Shown piece by piece: positions 9,355 through 18,891 of a stretch of DNA of 64,000 nt. Origin of the DNA: Burkholderia sp. TSV86. Lineage in GTDB: Bacteria > Pseudomonadota > Gammaproteobacteria > Burkholderiales > Burkholderiaceae. The translations under genes and the position numbers were made by a program. How positions within the stretch are numbered: the stretch's first letter is position 1; every line of letters starts with the position of its first letter. The notes below the pieces were generated by a model that saw nothing but the letters and a program-made list of their open reading frames with translations, was not told the DNA's origin and made no database searches. The stretch lies in the NCBI RefSeq assembly GCF_001522865.1, contig NZ_LOWB01000103.1, positions 93,784-157,783 of the forward strand, given 5' to 3'.

Positions 9355-9957
9355 TCAGAATTCCACGCCGCGCTGCGCCTTCACCCCTTGCTCGCGGTAC
9401 GGGTGCTTGACGAGCCGCATTTCGGTGACGAGATCGGCCGCGTCGATCAGCGCGTCGGGCGCGTGCCGGCCGGTCACGACGACGTGCAGCATCGGCGTGC
9501 GGGCCGCGAGCGTCGCGAGCACTTCGTCGAGCGGCAGGTATTCATACTTGAGCACGGTATTGAGCTCGTCGAGGATCACCATCCGGTAGTCGCCGCTTTC
9601 GATCATCCGGCGCGCCTCGTCCCAGCCGCGGCGGGCGGTCGCGATGTCGGCGTCGCGGTTTTGCGTATTCCACGTATAGCCGTCGCCCATCGTGACGAAA
9701 TCGCATTGCGCGTGCGTGCCGAGAAAATCCCGCTCGGACGTATGCAGCGCGCCCTTGATGAACTGCACGACGCCGATGCGCATTCCGTGGCCGAGCATGC
9801 GCACGGCCATGCCGAACGCGGCGGTGCTCTTGCCTTTGCCGTTGCCGGTATGGACCACCAGCAAGCCCTTCTCGACGGTGGCGGCCGCCTGCTTCTTTTC
9901 GTGACCCGCGCGGCGGCGCTCGGCCATGCGTTGATGCGATTCGGAATCGGTTTTCAT
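9355..9957 (-). CDS. cobO: Cob(I)yrinic acid a,c-diamide adenosyltransferase
   Basis: A 200-residue CobA/CobO/BtuR-family enzyme that transfers the 5'-deoxyadenosyl group of ATP to reduced cobalt. After a basic start it has GLLVVHTGNGKGKSTAAFGM, the P-loop of the family, and VVQFIKGALHTSERDFL. MVILDELNTVLKYEYLPLDEV is the Walker B region, and VTGRHAPDALIDAADLVTEM is near the end. The frame is open further upstream to 10107, but the ATG at 9957 gives the normal length and start (MKTDSESHQ). It sits between cobE and cobB, all on the minus strand. Confidence 0.95.
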   Translation of the reverse strand: MKTDSESHQRMAERRRAGHEKKQAAATVEKGLLVVHTGNGKGKSTAAFGMAVRMLGHGMRIGVVQFIKGALHTSERDFLGTHAQCDFVTMGDGYTWNTQNRDADIATARRGWDEARRMIESGDYRMVILDELNTVLKYEYLPLDEVLATLAARTPMLHVVVTGRHAPDALIDAADLVTEMRLVKHPYREQGVKAQRGVEF

Positions 9958-10069
9958 CGATTGGCGTCCTGTGATTCGGTTGGGGGGTAGCAGTTTGGAG
10001 CGGCCGGGCGCCGCCGGCAATGCGCCGAAGCCGGCAGCGGCGCGCGGCGAGGCTGGCGTTCGGCGTATC

Positions 10070-10609
10070 TCATGGCGCGCAGGCGGGCGGGCCGGTGACG
10101 CGGGCAACCGCGACCGTCACGCCATCGAGCGCGAGCTTGCGCACGACGAGCGCGCCGCCGGGCGCGGCCAGCAGCGCGCAAGGTTCGCATACGCCGTCTA
10201 CGCCGAAGCGCGCGCGCGCGGCGACGGACGGTTTGCCGAATTCGCCGAACGGCGTGCTGCGCGCATCGCGCAGCGCAACCGCATGCCCGCCGGCCGAACC
10301 GGCCGCGCCGATGGCGATCGCGCCAAGGCGCCGCTCGGCCGACGGCCCGCAAGCGGCGTGTGGTGAATGGCTCAGGCCGCGCGCGAGTTGCGCGGCGATT
10401 TCGTCGCGCGAGAACGCGGCGAGCGGCCAGCCATGCCGTGCGCAGCATTCGACGAGGCCGGGCTCGCTTGCCTTCGCATCGAGCGTCGCGACGAGCACGA
10501 CGTCGACGGCCGGCGCATCGGGCAGGCGCGCGAGCGCCGCGCGAATCGCGGTGTCGATCGTTCCGGCCGTGCGTCCCGCGCGACAGCCTATGCCAAGCAC
10601 GACGCGCAT
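10070..10609 (-). CDS. cobE: CobE / CbiG C-terminal domain protein
   Basis: A 179-residue protein of the CobE family, which is the stand-alone form of the CbiG C-terminal domain and is needed in the aerobic cobalamin pathway in an undefined role. The signature GIGCRAG occurs at residues 6-12, followed by an AIRAAL helix. VVLVATLDAKASEPGLVECCARHGW and FSRDEI match the typical block (TxxxKxxExGL). The ATG at 10609 is preferred over upstream starts because the GxGCRxG motif normally lies within the first ten residues. First gene of the minus-strand cobE-cobO-cobB group; about 110 nt separate it from cobO. Confidence 0.88.
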   Translation of the reverse strand: MRVVLGIGCRAGRTAGTIDTAIRAALARLPDAPAVDVVLVATLDAKASEPGLVECCARHGWPLAAFSRDEIAAQLARGLSHSPHAACGPSAERRLGAIAIGAAGSAGGHAVALRDARSTPFGEFGKPSVAARARFGVDGVCEPCALLAAPGGALVVRKLALDGVTVAVARVTGPPACAP

Positions 10610-10862
10610 CAGCACGCGTGCACGCGGCACCGATCGGCGCGAGCGTGGCAGTGGCGGAAGGCGGATCGAATCATGCTGAGTAAGACGGGCACGGTGCGCT
10701 GGCGGGCGGATGTTCTGCTCGATGCGCGCATACGATAGCACAGCGGGGTGCGCGCCAGCGGCAAGCTTCCTGCGCCGTTGGCCGCCGGTTCGAATCGAAT
10801 GCGGCCTCGCGCGTCGTGCTTGCGCCGTGTGTTTCGCCGGTCATTTCCGCTTTTTGTCCGCC

Positions 10863-10892
10863 TTGACGCGTTCCGGACGCGGGCCTTACACT
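10863..10892 (+). promoter_or_regulatory. Sigma-70-like promoter for the riboswitch-led cobalt/cobalamin operon
   Basis: TTGACG at 10863-10868 and TACACT at 10887-10892 are separated by 18 nt. The predicted start lies near 10899, at the 5' edge of the cobalamin riboswitch. Both hexamers match the consensus at 4 to 5 of 6 positions. This is a sequence match only. Confidence 0.6.
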
Positions 10893-10897
10893 CGCCG

Positions 10898-11125
10898 CGT
10901 CTTGGTGCTCGCGCGCGAGTTCTTTTGCGCGCAGTTAAACGGGAAACAGGGAGCATGGCCGCCACGGCCCGCCAACCTGTGCTGCCCCCGCAACGGTAAG
11001 CGATAGCATTGCGCAAGCGATGCGGCGCTGACTTCTCCACATGCGCGAGCGCATGTGCGATCGGCCACTGGATGCGTCGCGTCCGGGAAGGTGAAGCAGC
11101 GTGTTCGTCAGCCCGGATACCGGCC
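10898..11125 (+). promoter_or_regulatory. Cobalamin (AdoCbl-class) riboswitch upstream of the Ni/Co permease
   Basis: All conserved blocks of the cobalamin riboswitch are present in order: GGGAAACAGG at 10941-10950, the B12 box GCTGCCCCCGCAACGGTAAG at 10981-11000, GCCACTGGATG from 11064, CGGGAAGG at 11084-11091, and the closing GTCAGCCCGGATACC at 11107-11121. The 3' helix lies about 100 nt before the permease ATG at 11221. Binding of adenosylcobalamin would be expected to lower expression of the permease, cobW, cobN and chlD; that is family knowledge. The expression platform was not resolved by eye. Confidence 0.95.
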
Positions 11126-11220
11126 GAGATGCAGGGGGCGTGCGCCGTGCGGCGGCGCGCGTGCCCGGGAATCCGCGCTGCGGGGAGGCGGCGCGCCGGA
11201 CCGTTCGTCAAGGGAGCATC

Positions 11221-12282
11221 ATGCTCAAACCGTTTCTCCGCCTGTTCAACGACAGTCCCGCCGAGCTGCGCAGCAAGATCGTCGGCATTTACGCACTGCT
11301 GATCGCCTTCAACATCGGCGCGTGGCTTTGGGCGCTTGCCGCGTTTCGCGGGCAGCCCGCGCTGCTCGGCACCGCGTTGCTCGCCTATACGTTCGGGTTG
11401 CGCCACGCGGTGGACGCCGATCACATTGCCGCGATCGACAACGTCACGCGCAAGCTGATGCACGAGCGGAAAAATCCGCTCGGCGCGGGTTTGTTCTTCT
11501 CGCTCGGCCATTCGACGATCGTGATTGTGATGACCGTCGCGGTTGCGGCGACGGCCGCGTCGCTTGCGTCCCACTTCGACGAGATGAAGACGTGGGGCGG
11601 CGCGATTGGCACGAGCGTGTCGGCGTTCTTCCTGCTGGTGCTCGCGTTCGCGAACCTGCTGATCCTGATTTCCGTGTGCCGGACGTTCCGCGCGGTCCGG
11701 CGCGGCGAGGCGCTCGTCGAGCAGGATCTCGACCTGCTGCTGAACCGCCGCGGTTTTCTCGCGCGCATATTCCGGCCGCTGTTCGCGATCGTGTCGAAAA
11801 GCTGGCATCTGTATCCAATCGGCTTTCTGTTCGGGCTCGGTTTCGATACCGCGACCGAGATCGCGCTGTTCGGCATCTCGGCGACCCATGCACAAGGCGG
11901 CCTGTCGTTCTGGTCGGTGATGGCGCTGCCGATTCTGTTCACCGCCGGGATGACGCTCATCGACACGACAGACGGCATCATGATGATGGGCGCGTACCGC
12001 TGGGCGTTCGTGCGGCCCATCCGCAAGATCTACTACAACATGACGATCACGTTCGTATCGGTGGTGGTCGCGGTGGTGATCGGCGGAATCGAGGCATTCG
12101 CGCTGATTGCCGACAAGTTCGAGCTGAAGGGCGGCGTGTGGGATTTCGCGGCAATGGCGGCCGAGCATTTCGGCATCCTCGGCTATTTCGTGATCGGAAT
12201 CTTCATCGTGAGCTGGGCCGTATCGGCGCTCGTCTACCGGCTCAAGCGCTACGACGAAATCGACGTGACACTTTCGGCCTGA
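11221..12282 (+). CDS. Nickel/cobalt permease, NiCoT (HoxN/NixA) family
   Basis: A 353-residue inner-membrane transporter with about eight membrane segments. The NiCoT signature RHAVDADHIAAIDNVTRKL (residues about 60-78) carries the HxxxxDH metal-binding motif. FSLGHSTIVIVMT and LGFDTATEIALFG are the other two family motifs. The ATG at 11221 follows GGGAGCATC; an upstream in-frame start at 11101 would overlap the riboswitch and is rejected. Placed directly after a cobalamin riboswitch and before cobW and cobN, the substrate is most likely Co2+. Nickel transport cannot be excluded from sequence. Confidence 0.93.
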   Translation: MLKPFLRLFNDSPAELRSKIVGIYALLIAFNIGAWLWALAAFRGQPALLGTALLAYTFGLRHAVDADHIAAIDNVTRKLMHERKNPLGAGLFFSLGHSTIVIVMTVAVAATAASLASHFDEMKTWGGAIGTSVSAFFLLVLAFANLLILISVCRTFRAVRRGEALVEQDLDLLLNRRGFLARIFRPLFAIVSKSWHLYPIGFLFGLGFDTATEIALFGISATHAQGGLSFWSVMALPILFTAGMTLIDTTDGIMMMGAYRWAFVRPIRKIYYNMTITFVSVVVAVVIGGIEAFALIADKFELKGGVWDFAAMAAEHFGILGYFVIGIFIVSWAVSALVYRLKRYDEIDVTLSA

Positions 12283-12352
12283 GCGCCGCGCGGCCGGCCT
12301 GCTGGCGCGGCGGCACAACGGACGATATTCGAATACCTCGACGGAAACGACC

Positions 12353-13435
12353 ATGCAAATGCGCAAAATTCCCGTGACGATCGTCACGGGTTTCCTCGGC
12401 AGCGGCAAGACGACCTTGCTGCGGCATATCCTGCAACACGCGGGCGGCCGCCGGATTGTCGTGATCGTCAACGAGTTCGGCGAACTCGGCATCGACGGCG
12501 AAATCCTCAAGGGCTGCGCAATCGGCTGCGACGAAGCGGGCGGCGAAGCCGACGGCCGGCTCTACGAGCTTGCGAACGGCTGCCTGTGCTGCACGGTGCA
12601 GGAAGAGTTTTATCCCGTGATGGAGGCGCTCGTCGAGCGGCGCGCCGATATCGATCACGTGCTGATCGAAACGTCCGGGCTCGCGTTGCCCAAGCCGCTC
12701 GTGCAGGCGTTCAACTGGCCGTCGATCAAGAACAGCTTTACGGTCGACGCGGTGTTGACGGTTGTCGACGGCCCGGCGGCGGCCCGCGGCCAGTTCGCGG
12801 AAAATCCGGCCGCGGTGGACGCCCAGCGCCGCGCGGACCCGAACCTCGACCACGAATCGCCGCTTCACGAACTGTTCGCCGATCAGCTTTCGGCCGCGGA
12901 CCTCGTGATCCTCAACAAGACCGATCTGCTTGACGACTCGCAACTCGCGCGCGTCGACGCGGCGATCCGCGACGAGATCCCGCCGCACGTGAAGATCGTT
13001 CGCGCGCAGCGCGGCGAGCTCGATCTCGCGACGCTGCTCGGCCTGAACGCGGCGTCCGAGGAGACGATCCATCTGCGGCACGACCACCACGGCTCGGCCG
13101 ACGACGCCGATCATCACCATGACGAATTCGATTCGGTTGTCGTGCATGCGCAGATCGGCTCGCGCGACGCCGCGCTCGACGCGCTTGCCGCGCTGGTCGA
13201 AGCGCACACGATCTATCGAGTGAAGGGCTTCGCCGCGCTGCCCGATACACCGATGCGGCTTGTCGTGCAGGGGGTGGGGCAGCGCTTTGACAGCTATTTC
13301 GACCGACGCTGGCGCGACGACGAGGCGCGGGCGAGCCGGTTCGTGCTGATCGGCGAGGATCTCGACGCGGCGGCGCTGCAGCGCGCATTCGACGCCACGC
13401 TTGCGGCGCACGCGGCCCGCGTGCGCGCCGCGTGA
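12353..13435 (+). CDS. cobW: CobW GTPase, cobalt metallochaperone
   Basis: A 360-residue G3E-family GTPase that hands cobalt to the CobN chelatase. Walker A GFLGSGKTTLL is at residues 13-23, ELANGCLCCTVQEEF near 72-86 carries the CxCC metal site, and NKTD near 187-190 is the guanine-specificity motif. A His/Asp-rich loop (HDHHGSADDADHHHDEFD, near 243-260) leads into the C-terminal CobW domain. Two Met codons lie close together (12353, 12359); the longer is given. It starts 70 nt after the permease and ends 24 nt before cobN, in one operon. Confidence 0.95.
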   Translation: MQMRKIPVTIVTGFLGSGKTTLLRHILQHAGGRRIVVIVNEFGELGIDGEILKGCAIGCDEAGGEADGRLYELANGCLCCTVQEEFYPVMEALVERRADIDHVLIETSGLALPKPLVQAFNWPSIKNSFTVDAVLTVVDGPAAARGQFAENPAAVDAQRRADPNLDHESPLHELFADQLSAADLVILNKTDLLDDSQLARVDAAIRDEIPPHVKIVRAQRGELDLATLLGLNAASEETIHLRHDHHGSADDADHHHDEFDSVVVHAQIGSRDAALDALAALVEAHTIYRVKGFAALPDTPMRLVVQGVGQRFDSYFDRRWRDDEARASRFVLIGEDLDAAALQRAFDATLAAHAARVRAA

Positions 13436-13459
13436 GCGCATCGCGCACGAAGTAGCGCC

Positions 13460-16400
13460 ATGCATTTGCTGCGCACCACACCCGGCGGCTTCGTCGACGA
13501 CACGGCGGGCGTCGTGCGGATCGACCAGCGTGCGGCCGACATCGTGATTCTCAGCTCGGCCGACACGACGCTGTCGCTGCTCGCGAGCGCCGCGCCGATG
13601 CTTCCCGAAGGCTTTCCGAGTGTGCGGCTCGCGAACGTGACGTTTCTGCGCCAGCCCGCATCGGTCGATTTCTATATCGACGACGTGCTGCGGCATGCGC
13701 GTGTCGTCGTGATCGATCATCTCGGCGGCGAGTCGTACTGGCCATACGGGATCGAGCAGGCGGTCGCGCTCGCGGCCCGCACCGGAATGAAGCTTGCGAT
13801 GTTCTCGGGCGATTTGCAGGAAGACACGAATCTGATCGCGAAGAGCACGGTCGCGCCCGATCTTTGCCGGCTGTGGTGGCGTTATCTGCGCGAGGGCGGA
13901 AGCGCGAACGCCGAAGCGCTGTTGCGCAGCATCGCGCATCACGCGCTCGGCTTTGGCAGCGAGCCCGAGCCGCCGCGTCCGCTGCCCGCGGCCGCGCTCT
14001 ATCATCCGGCCCGCGCGAGCGCGACGCTCGACGATTGGCGCGCGCGCTGGCGCGACGGCGCGCCGGTGGTCGCAATCCTGTTCTACAAGGCGCACTGGCA
14101 GGCGGCCAATACCGCGGTGTTCGACGCGCTCGCCGGCGCGCTCGAGCGCGAAGGGCTCAATCCGTTGCCGATCGCGGTGACGTCGCTCAAGGATGCGATG
14201 AGCCGCGCGGTGATCGAGCGGTTGTGCGCGGATGCGGCCGATGCGGGCGGGCCGGTTGCCGATGCGCGCGATGCCGGCGTGCATGCCGCGCGCGTCTGCC
14301 TCGTGCTGAACACGACCGCGTTCGCCGCGGGCACGCCCGGCGACGAGGCCGAGGCGCTCGCCGGCGACGCGCCCGTGCTGCAGGTGATCTTGTCGGGCGG
14401 CAATCGCGACGCGTGGCTGGCCGATCCGCACGGCCTGCACGCGCGCGACATCGCGATGCACGTTGCGCTGCCCGAGGTCGACGGCCGGATCATCACGCGC
14501 GCGGTGAGCTTCAAGGGGCTGGCTTACCGCTGCGCGCATACCGAGGTCGACGTGGTCCGTTATCAGCCGGACGATGAGCGGATCGCGTTCGTCGCCGAGC
14601 TGAGCCGCCGCTGGTGCCGGCTGCGCACGCTCGACAACGCGGACAAGCGGATCGCGCTGATTCTCGCGAATTATCCGGCGAGCGAAGGGCGCATCGGCAA
14701 CGGCGTCGGGCTCGACACGCCGGCGTCGGCGCTCGCGGTGCTCGCGATGCTGCGCGATCAAGGGTATCGCATCGCCGATACCCGCGACGGCGGCGCTTGC
14801 GGCGCGCAGGCCGACGAGCTGCCCGAAGATGGCGACGCGTTGCTCGCGCGGATCACCGCGGGCGTGACCAACGATCCGTCCACGCGCGCGCTGCGCCCGG
14901 CGTTTCAAAGCTACGCGCTCGACGACTATCTGCGCCGCTTCGCCGCGCTGCCGCCGGCGCTGCGCGACGCGCTGAACGAACGCTGGGGGCCGCCGGACGC
15001 GGACCCGGCGCTGCGGCGCGGGCGCTTCGCGATCGCGGGCTGGCGCGCGGGCAACGTATTCGTCGGCGTGCAGCCGTCGCGCTCGCGCGGCGGCGACGAT
15101 TACGCGAACTATCACGACGCCGATCTGGTGCCGCCGCACGCCTATCTTGCGTTCCACTTCTGGTTGCGCGACGTTTTCGCCATCGACGCGATCGTCCATC
15201 TCGGCAAGCACGGCAATCTCGAATGGCTGCCGGGCAAGAGCGTCGCGCTGTCGCCCGCGTGCTGGCCCGACCTGATTCTCGGGCCGATGCCGCACTTGTA
15301 TCCGTTCATCGTCAACGATCCGGGCGAGGGCAGCCAGGCGAAGCGGCGCACGCAAGCCGTGATCGTCGATCATCTGATGCCGCCGCTTACCCGCGCGGAG
15401 AATTACGGGCCGCTGCAGGATCTCGAGCGGCAAGTCGACGAGTATTACGACGCGCTGATGGTCGACGCGCGCCGCGCGAAGGTATTGCGCGAAACGATTC
15501 TCGCAACGATCGTCGAGCACCGGCTGCACGAGGAGCTCAGCATCGCGCCGCCCGACGGGCGCGACGCCGAGGATGCGCTGCTCACGCGTGTCGATGCGTG
15601 GCTTTGCGAGCTGAAGGAAGCGCAGATCCGCGACGGGCTGCATACGTTCGGCAGTTCGCCGCGCGGCCGTCAGCGGCGGGATACGCTCGCCGCGCTCGCG
15701 CGCTTTCCGGCGGGCGACGGCAGCGGCGAGCACGCCGGGTTGATCGGCGCGCTCGCGCGCGATCTCGCGCTGCCCGACGATTTCGATCCGCTCGCGGCCG
15801 ACTGGGCCGAGCCGTGGACCGGGCCGCGGCCCGACGCGCTTCGCGCGGTAAGCGGCGAGCCGTGGCGGCACGCGGGCGACACGCGCGAGCGGCTGGAGCA
15901 GCTCGCGGGCGCGCTGATCGAGCGTGTGTGCGAGCGGTGCGATGGCGCGCGGCGCGACGGCCAGCCGGTGATCGCCGCAAGCCGGGCGCAACACATGAGC
16001 GGCACAGGCGGCGGGCGGGCGGCCGGCCGCGCCGAGCATACGACGATCGCTCTAGCCGGCGACAGCGCTCACGCCGAACCGGAGCGGGACGGCGCCGCCG
16101 CGGCCTTGCCGGTTGGCCCGGGCGTCGATCTCGACTACGTCGCCGCGCATTGGCCGCGCACGCACGCGGTGCTCGAGCGGCTCGCGCGCGATCTGCTGCC
16201 GCGCCTCGATGCGTGCGGCGCCGAGGAACTGCGCCAGTTGCGGCGCGGCCTCGAAGGCCGTTTCGTGCCGCCGGGGCCAAGCGGCTCGCCGTCGCGCGGC
16301 CGGCCGGACGTGTTGCCGACCGGGCGCAACTTCTACGCCGTCGATACCCGCGCGGTGCCGACACAGGCCGCGTGGTCGATCGGCTTGAAATCGGCGCAGC

Positions 16401-17530
16401 AACTGATCGAGCGGCATCTGCAGGAACACGGCGACTATCCGCGCGCGGTCGGTCTATCGGTATGGGGAACCGCGACGATGCGCACCGGCGGCGACGATAT
16501 CGCCCAGGCGCTCGCGCTGCTCGGCGTGCGGCCGAAATGGGCGCCGGGCAGCCATCGGGTGACCGATTTCGAGATTCTGCCGATCGAAATCTTCGACCGG
16601 CCGCGGATCGATGTGACGCTGCGCGTGTCCGGCTTTTTTCGCGACGCGTTCGCAAACGTGATGCATTTGTTCGACGCGGCGGTGCAGGCGGTCGCGAACC
16701 TCGACGAGCCGCCGCAACTCAACCCGATCCGCGAGCGCGTGCTGCGCGATACGCAGGCGCTCACGGCGCGCGGCATGCCGGCCGACGACGCGCGGCGGCG
16801 CGCCGGCTGGCGCGTGTTCGGCGCGCGGCCGGGCGGCTATGGCGCGGGGCTGCAGACGTTGATCGACGACGGCCGCTGGCAGACGGATGCCGACCTCGCG
16901 CACGCGTACCATGCGTGGGGCGGTTATGCATATGCGCAAAACAGCGCGGGCGAAGCCGCGCACGACGCGTTCGGAATGCGCCTTGCGGCGATCGACGCGG
17001 TCGTGCAAAACCAGGACAGCCGCGAGCACGATATTCTCGATTCGAACGACTATTACCAGTTTCACGGCGGCATGGCGGTGGCGGTGCGGCACGCGTCCGG
17101 ACAGCAGCCGAGCCTGTATCACGGCGACCACGGCAACCCGGCCGCGCCACGGATCAACACGCTGCGCGAGGAGATCGCGCGGGTGATCCGCGCGCGCGTC
17201 GTCAATCCGAAGTGGATCGGCGGCGTGAAGCGGCACGGCTACAAGGGCGCGGCGGAGATCGCCGCGACCGTCGATTATCTGTACGGCTACGATGCGACCG
17301 CGCGCGTGATCGCCGATCATCAGTACGCACTCGTCGCCGACGCGTATTTGCACGATCCGGATACGCGCGCGTTCCTCGAGCGGCACAATCCGCACGCGCT
17401 GCACGGCATTTGCGAGCGGCTCGTCGAGGCGATGCAGCGTGGCCTGTGGCAGGAGCCGGGCGGGCACCGCGACGCGATCGAAAGCTATCTGCTCGCAAGC
17501 GAGCAGCTTCTGGAAGGGACACGGCAATGA
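13460..17530 (+). CDS. cobN: Cobaltochelatase large subunit
   Basis: A 1356-residue CobN that binds hydrogenobyrinic acid a,c-diamide and Co2+ and, with an AAA+ motor, inserts cobalt. Recognisable CobN/BchH blocks include GRIGNGVGLDTPAS near residue 410, the long stretch YHDADLVPPHAYLAFHFWL and IVHLGKHGNLEWLPGKS near 570-595. LYPFIVNDPGEGSQAKRRTQA follows, and GLSVWGTATMRTGGDDIAQ lies near 1000. It is longer than usual for the family, partly because of an Ala/Gly-rich insert near residues 840-880. The stop TGA overlaps the ATG of the AAA+ subunit (ATGA at 17527-17530), indicating coupled synthesis of the chelatase subunits. Confidence 0.96.
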   Translation: MHLLRTTPGGFVDDTAGVVRIDQRAADIVILSSADTTLSLLASAAPMLPEGFPSVRLANVTFLRQPASVDFYIDDVLRHARVVVIDHLGGESYWPYGIEQAVALAARTGMKLAMFSGDLQEDTNLIAKSTVAPDLCRLWWRYLREGGSANAEALLRSIAHHALGFGSEPEPPRPLPAAALYHPARASATLDDWRARWRDGAPVVAILFYKAHWQAANTAVFDALAGALEREGLNPLPIAVTSLKDAMSRAVIERLCADAADAGGPVADARDAGVHAARVCLVLNTTAFAAGTPGDEAEALAGDAPVLQVILSGGNRDAWLADPHGLHARDIAMHVALPEVDGRIITRAVSFKGLAYRCAHTEVDVVRYQPDDERIAFVAELSRRWCRLRTLDNADKRIALILANYPASEGRIGNGVGLDTPASALAVLAMLRDQGYRIADTRDGGACGAQADELPEDGDALLARITAGVTNDPSTRALRPAFQSYALDDYLRRFAALPPALRDALNERWGPPDADPALRRGRFAIAGWRAGNVFVGVQPSRSRGGDDYANYHDADLVPPHAYLAFHFWLRDVFAIDAIVHLGKHGNLEWLPGKSVALSPACWPDLILGPMPHLYPFIVNDPGEGSQAKRRTQAVIVDHLMPPLTRAENYGPLQDLERQVDEYYDALMVDARRAKVLRETILATIVEHRLHEELSIAPPDGRDAEDALLTRVDAWLCELKEAQIRDGLHTFGSSPRGRQRRDTLAALARFPAGDGSGEHAGLIGALARDLALPDDFDPLAADWAEPWTGPRPDALRAVSGEPWRHAGDTRERLEQLAGALIERVCERCDGARRDGQPVIAASRAQHMSGTGGGRAAGRAEHTTIALAGDSAHAEPERDGAAAALPVGPGVDLDYVAAHWPRTHAVLERLARDLLPRLDACGAEELRQLRRGLEGRFVPPGPSGSPSRGRPDVLPTGRNFYAVDTRAVPTQAAWSIGLKSAQQLIERHLQEHGDYPRAVGLSVWGTATMRTGGDDIAQALALLGVRPKWAPGSHRVTDFEILPIEIFDRPRIDVTLRVSGFFRDAFANVMHLFDAAVQAVANLDEPPQLNPIRERVLRDTQALTARGMPADDARRRAGWRVFGARPGGYGAGLQTLIDDGRWQTDADLAHAYHAWGGYAYAQNSAGEAAHDAFGMRLAAIDAVVQNQDSREHDILDSNDYYQFHGGMAVAVRHASGQQPSLYHGDHGNPAAPRINTLREEIARVIRARVVNPKWIGGVKRHGYKGAAEIAATVDYLYGYDATARVIADHQYALVADAYLHDPDTRAFLERHNPHALHGICERLVEAMQRGLWQEPGGHRDAIESYLLASEQLLEGTRQ

Positions 17531-18891
17531 ACGACGCGACCACCAACGATCTGAACGGCGGCGCCCGCGGCGGGCCGGCCGAACCGGGCACGGCAGCGGC
17601 GGCGCGAACGGCGGCAGCGCCGCAGAACACCGCCGCGCTGCCGGCTGCCTATCCGTTTGCCGCGCTGATCGGCCAGCAGGCATTGCAGCAGGCGCTGCTG
17701 CTCGTCGCGGTCGATCCGGGCATCGGCGGGGTGCTCGTCAGCGGCCCGCGCGGCACGGCCAAATCCACCGCCGCACGCGCGCTCGCCGAACTGCTGCCCG
17801 AAGGGCGCTTTGTCACGCTGCCGCTATCGGCCAGCGACGAACAGGTGACGGGCTCGCTCGATCTCGCGAGCGCGCTTGCCGATCACACGGTGCGCTTCGC
17901 GCCGGGCCTGATCGCGCGCGCGCATCGCGGCGTGCTGTATGTCGACGAAATCAATCTGCTGCCGGACGCGCTCGTCGATACGCTGCTCGATGCCGCCGCA
18001 AGCGGCATCAACACAGTGGAGCGCGACGGCATCTCGCACAGCCATCCGGCGCGCTTCGCGCTCGTCGGCACGATGAATCCCGAGGAGGGCGAGTTGCGGC
18101 CGCAGTTGCTCGACCGTTTCGGGCTGATGGTCGAAGTCGGCAATTGTTATGACGCTGCGCTACGGCAGCAGATCGTCAAGATGCGGCTTGCGTTCGATCT
18201 CGATGCACATGCGTTCCGGGAGCCGTACCGCGATGCGCAGGCGGCGCTCGTCGCGCGGATTCGCGCTGCGCGTGACGCGTTGCCGGCGCTTGCATTCAGC
18301 GATGCCGCGCATGCGCGCGCCGCCGCGCTGTGCATCGACGCGGCGGTCGACGGGCTGCGCGGCGATCTGGTGATGCTGCGCGCCGCGCGGGCGCTGGCCG
18401 CGCTCGAAGGCGCGGCGTCGGTTGACGCGGCGCACGTCGGGCGCGTGGCCGCCGACGTGTTGCGCCATCGGCGCACGCGGCCCGATGCCGATACGGCGGG
18501 GGCTGCCGACGCGGCGGTGCATGCCGCGCGGCGCGCGCCGGCGGGCGATTCGCCCAGCCAAACGCCATCGAACCCGGCGGGCCGCGACGCATCGTCCAAA
18601 CCAAATGACGACGCGCGTATCGAGCACGCCGCCGATCAGGCCAGCGAGCCGCCGCCATCAGCGCGAGCCGGGTTCCGCGCTGAAGCGGGCGGCACGGCGC
18701 ACGCCGGAGCCCGCGCGTCGTCCGGCGCGGACGGGGTGAACCGCCCGGTTCGCGGGGCCACCGCGCAAACCCGCGCGGACGCCGCGTCGCCGGCCGATCG
18801 CGACTGGGGCCATCTGCCGCCCGAACCGGTGGGAATGGCCCCGGCGCCGGCCGTCAAGCGCGTGATTGCGCTGCCGCTAAAAAAACGCTGA
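17527..18891 (+). CDS. chlD: ChlI/ChlD-type AAA+ chelatase subunit, zero-frame product (small subunit)
   Basis: A 454-residue AAA+ ATPase of the Mg-chelatase ChlI/ChlD-N type, the motor for CobN. Walker A GPRGTAKST is near residues 73-81, Walker B GVLYVDEINLLPD near 135-147, and FALVGTMNPEEGELRPQLLDRFG is the sensor/arginine-finger region near 178-200. After residue 320 comes a Pro/Ala/Asp-rich linker, as in the hinge of ChlD proteins. Translation in this frame ends at TGA 18889-18891, directly after an A7 run at 18879-18885. The VWA half of ChlD continues in the -1 frame. No separate cobS, cobT or chlI lies in the window, so the terminated product probably serves as the small subunit. Confidence 0.92.
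   Translation: MNDATTNDLNGGARGGPAEPGTAAAARTAAAPQNTAALPAAYPFAALIGQQALQQALLLVAVDPGIGGVLVSGPRGTAKSTAARALAELLPEGRFVTLPLSASDEQVTGSLDLASALADHTVRFAPGLIARAHRGVLYVDEINLLPDALVDTLLDAAASGINTVERDGISHSHPARFALVGTMNPEEGELRPQLLDRFGLMVEVGNCYDAALRQQIVKMRLAFDLDAHAFREPYRDAQAALVARIRAARDALPALAFSDAAHARAAALCIDAAVDGLRGDLVMLRAARALAALEGAASVDAAHVGRVAADVLRHRRTRPDADTAGAADAAVHAARRAPAGDSPSQTPSNPAGRDASSKPNDDARIEHAADQASEPPPSARAGFRAEAGGTAHAGARASSGADGVNRPVRGATAQTRADAASPADRDWGHLPPEPVGMAPAPAVKRVIALPLKKR

Noticed and set aside
12242..16039. 1265-codon minus-strand frame opposite cobW and cobN
   Set aside because: Same reason: antisense of strongly conserved CobW and CobN blocks, composition typical of a shadow frame.
18889..18891. 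Simple sequencing frameshift between the chelatase AAA+ and VWA genes
   Set aside because: The break falls exactly in a slippery heptamer next to a stop and a perfect stem, in a gene family with documented programmed frameshifting; an error remains possible but is less likely.
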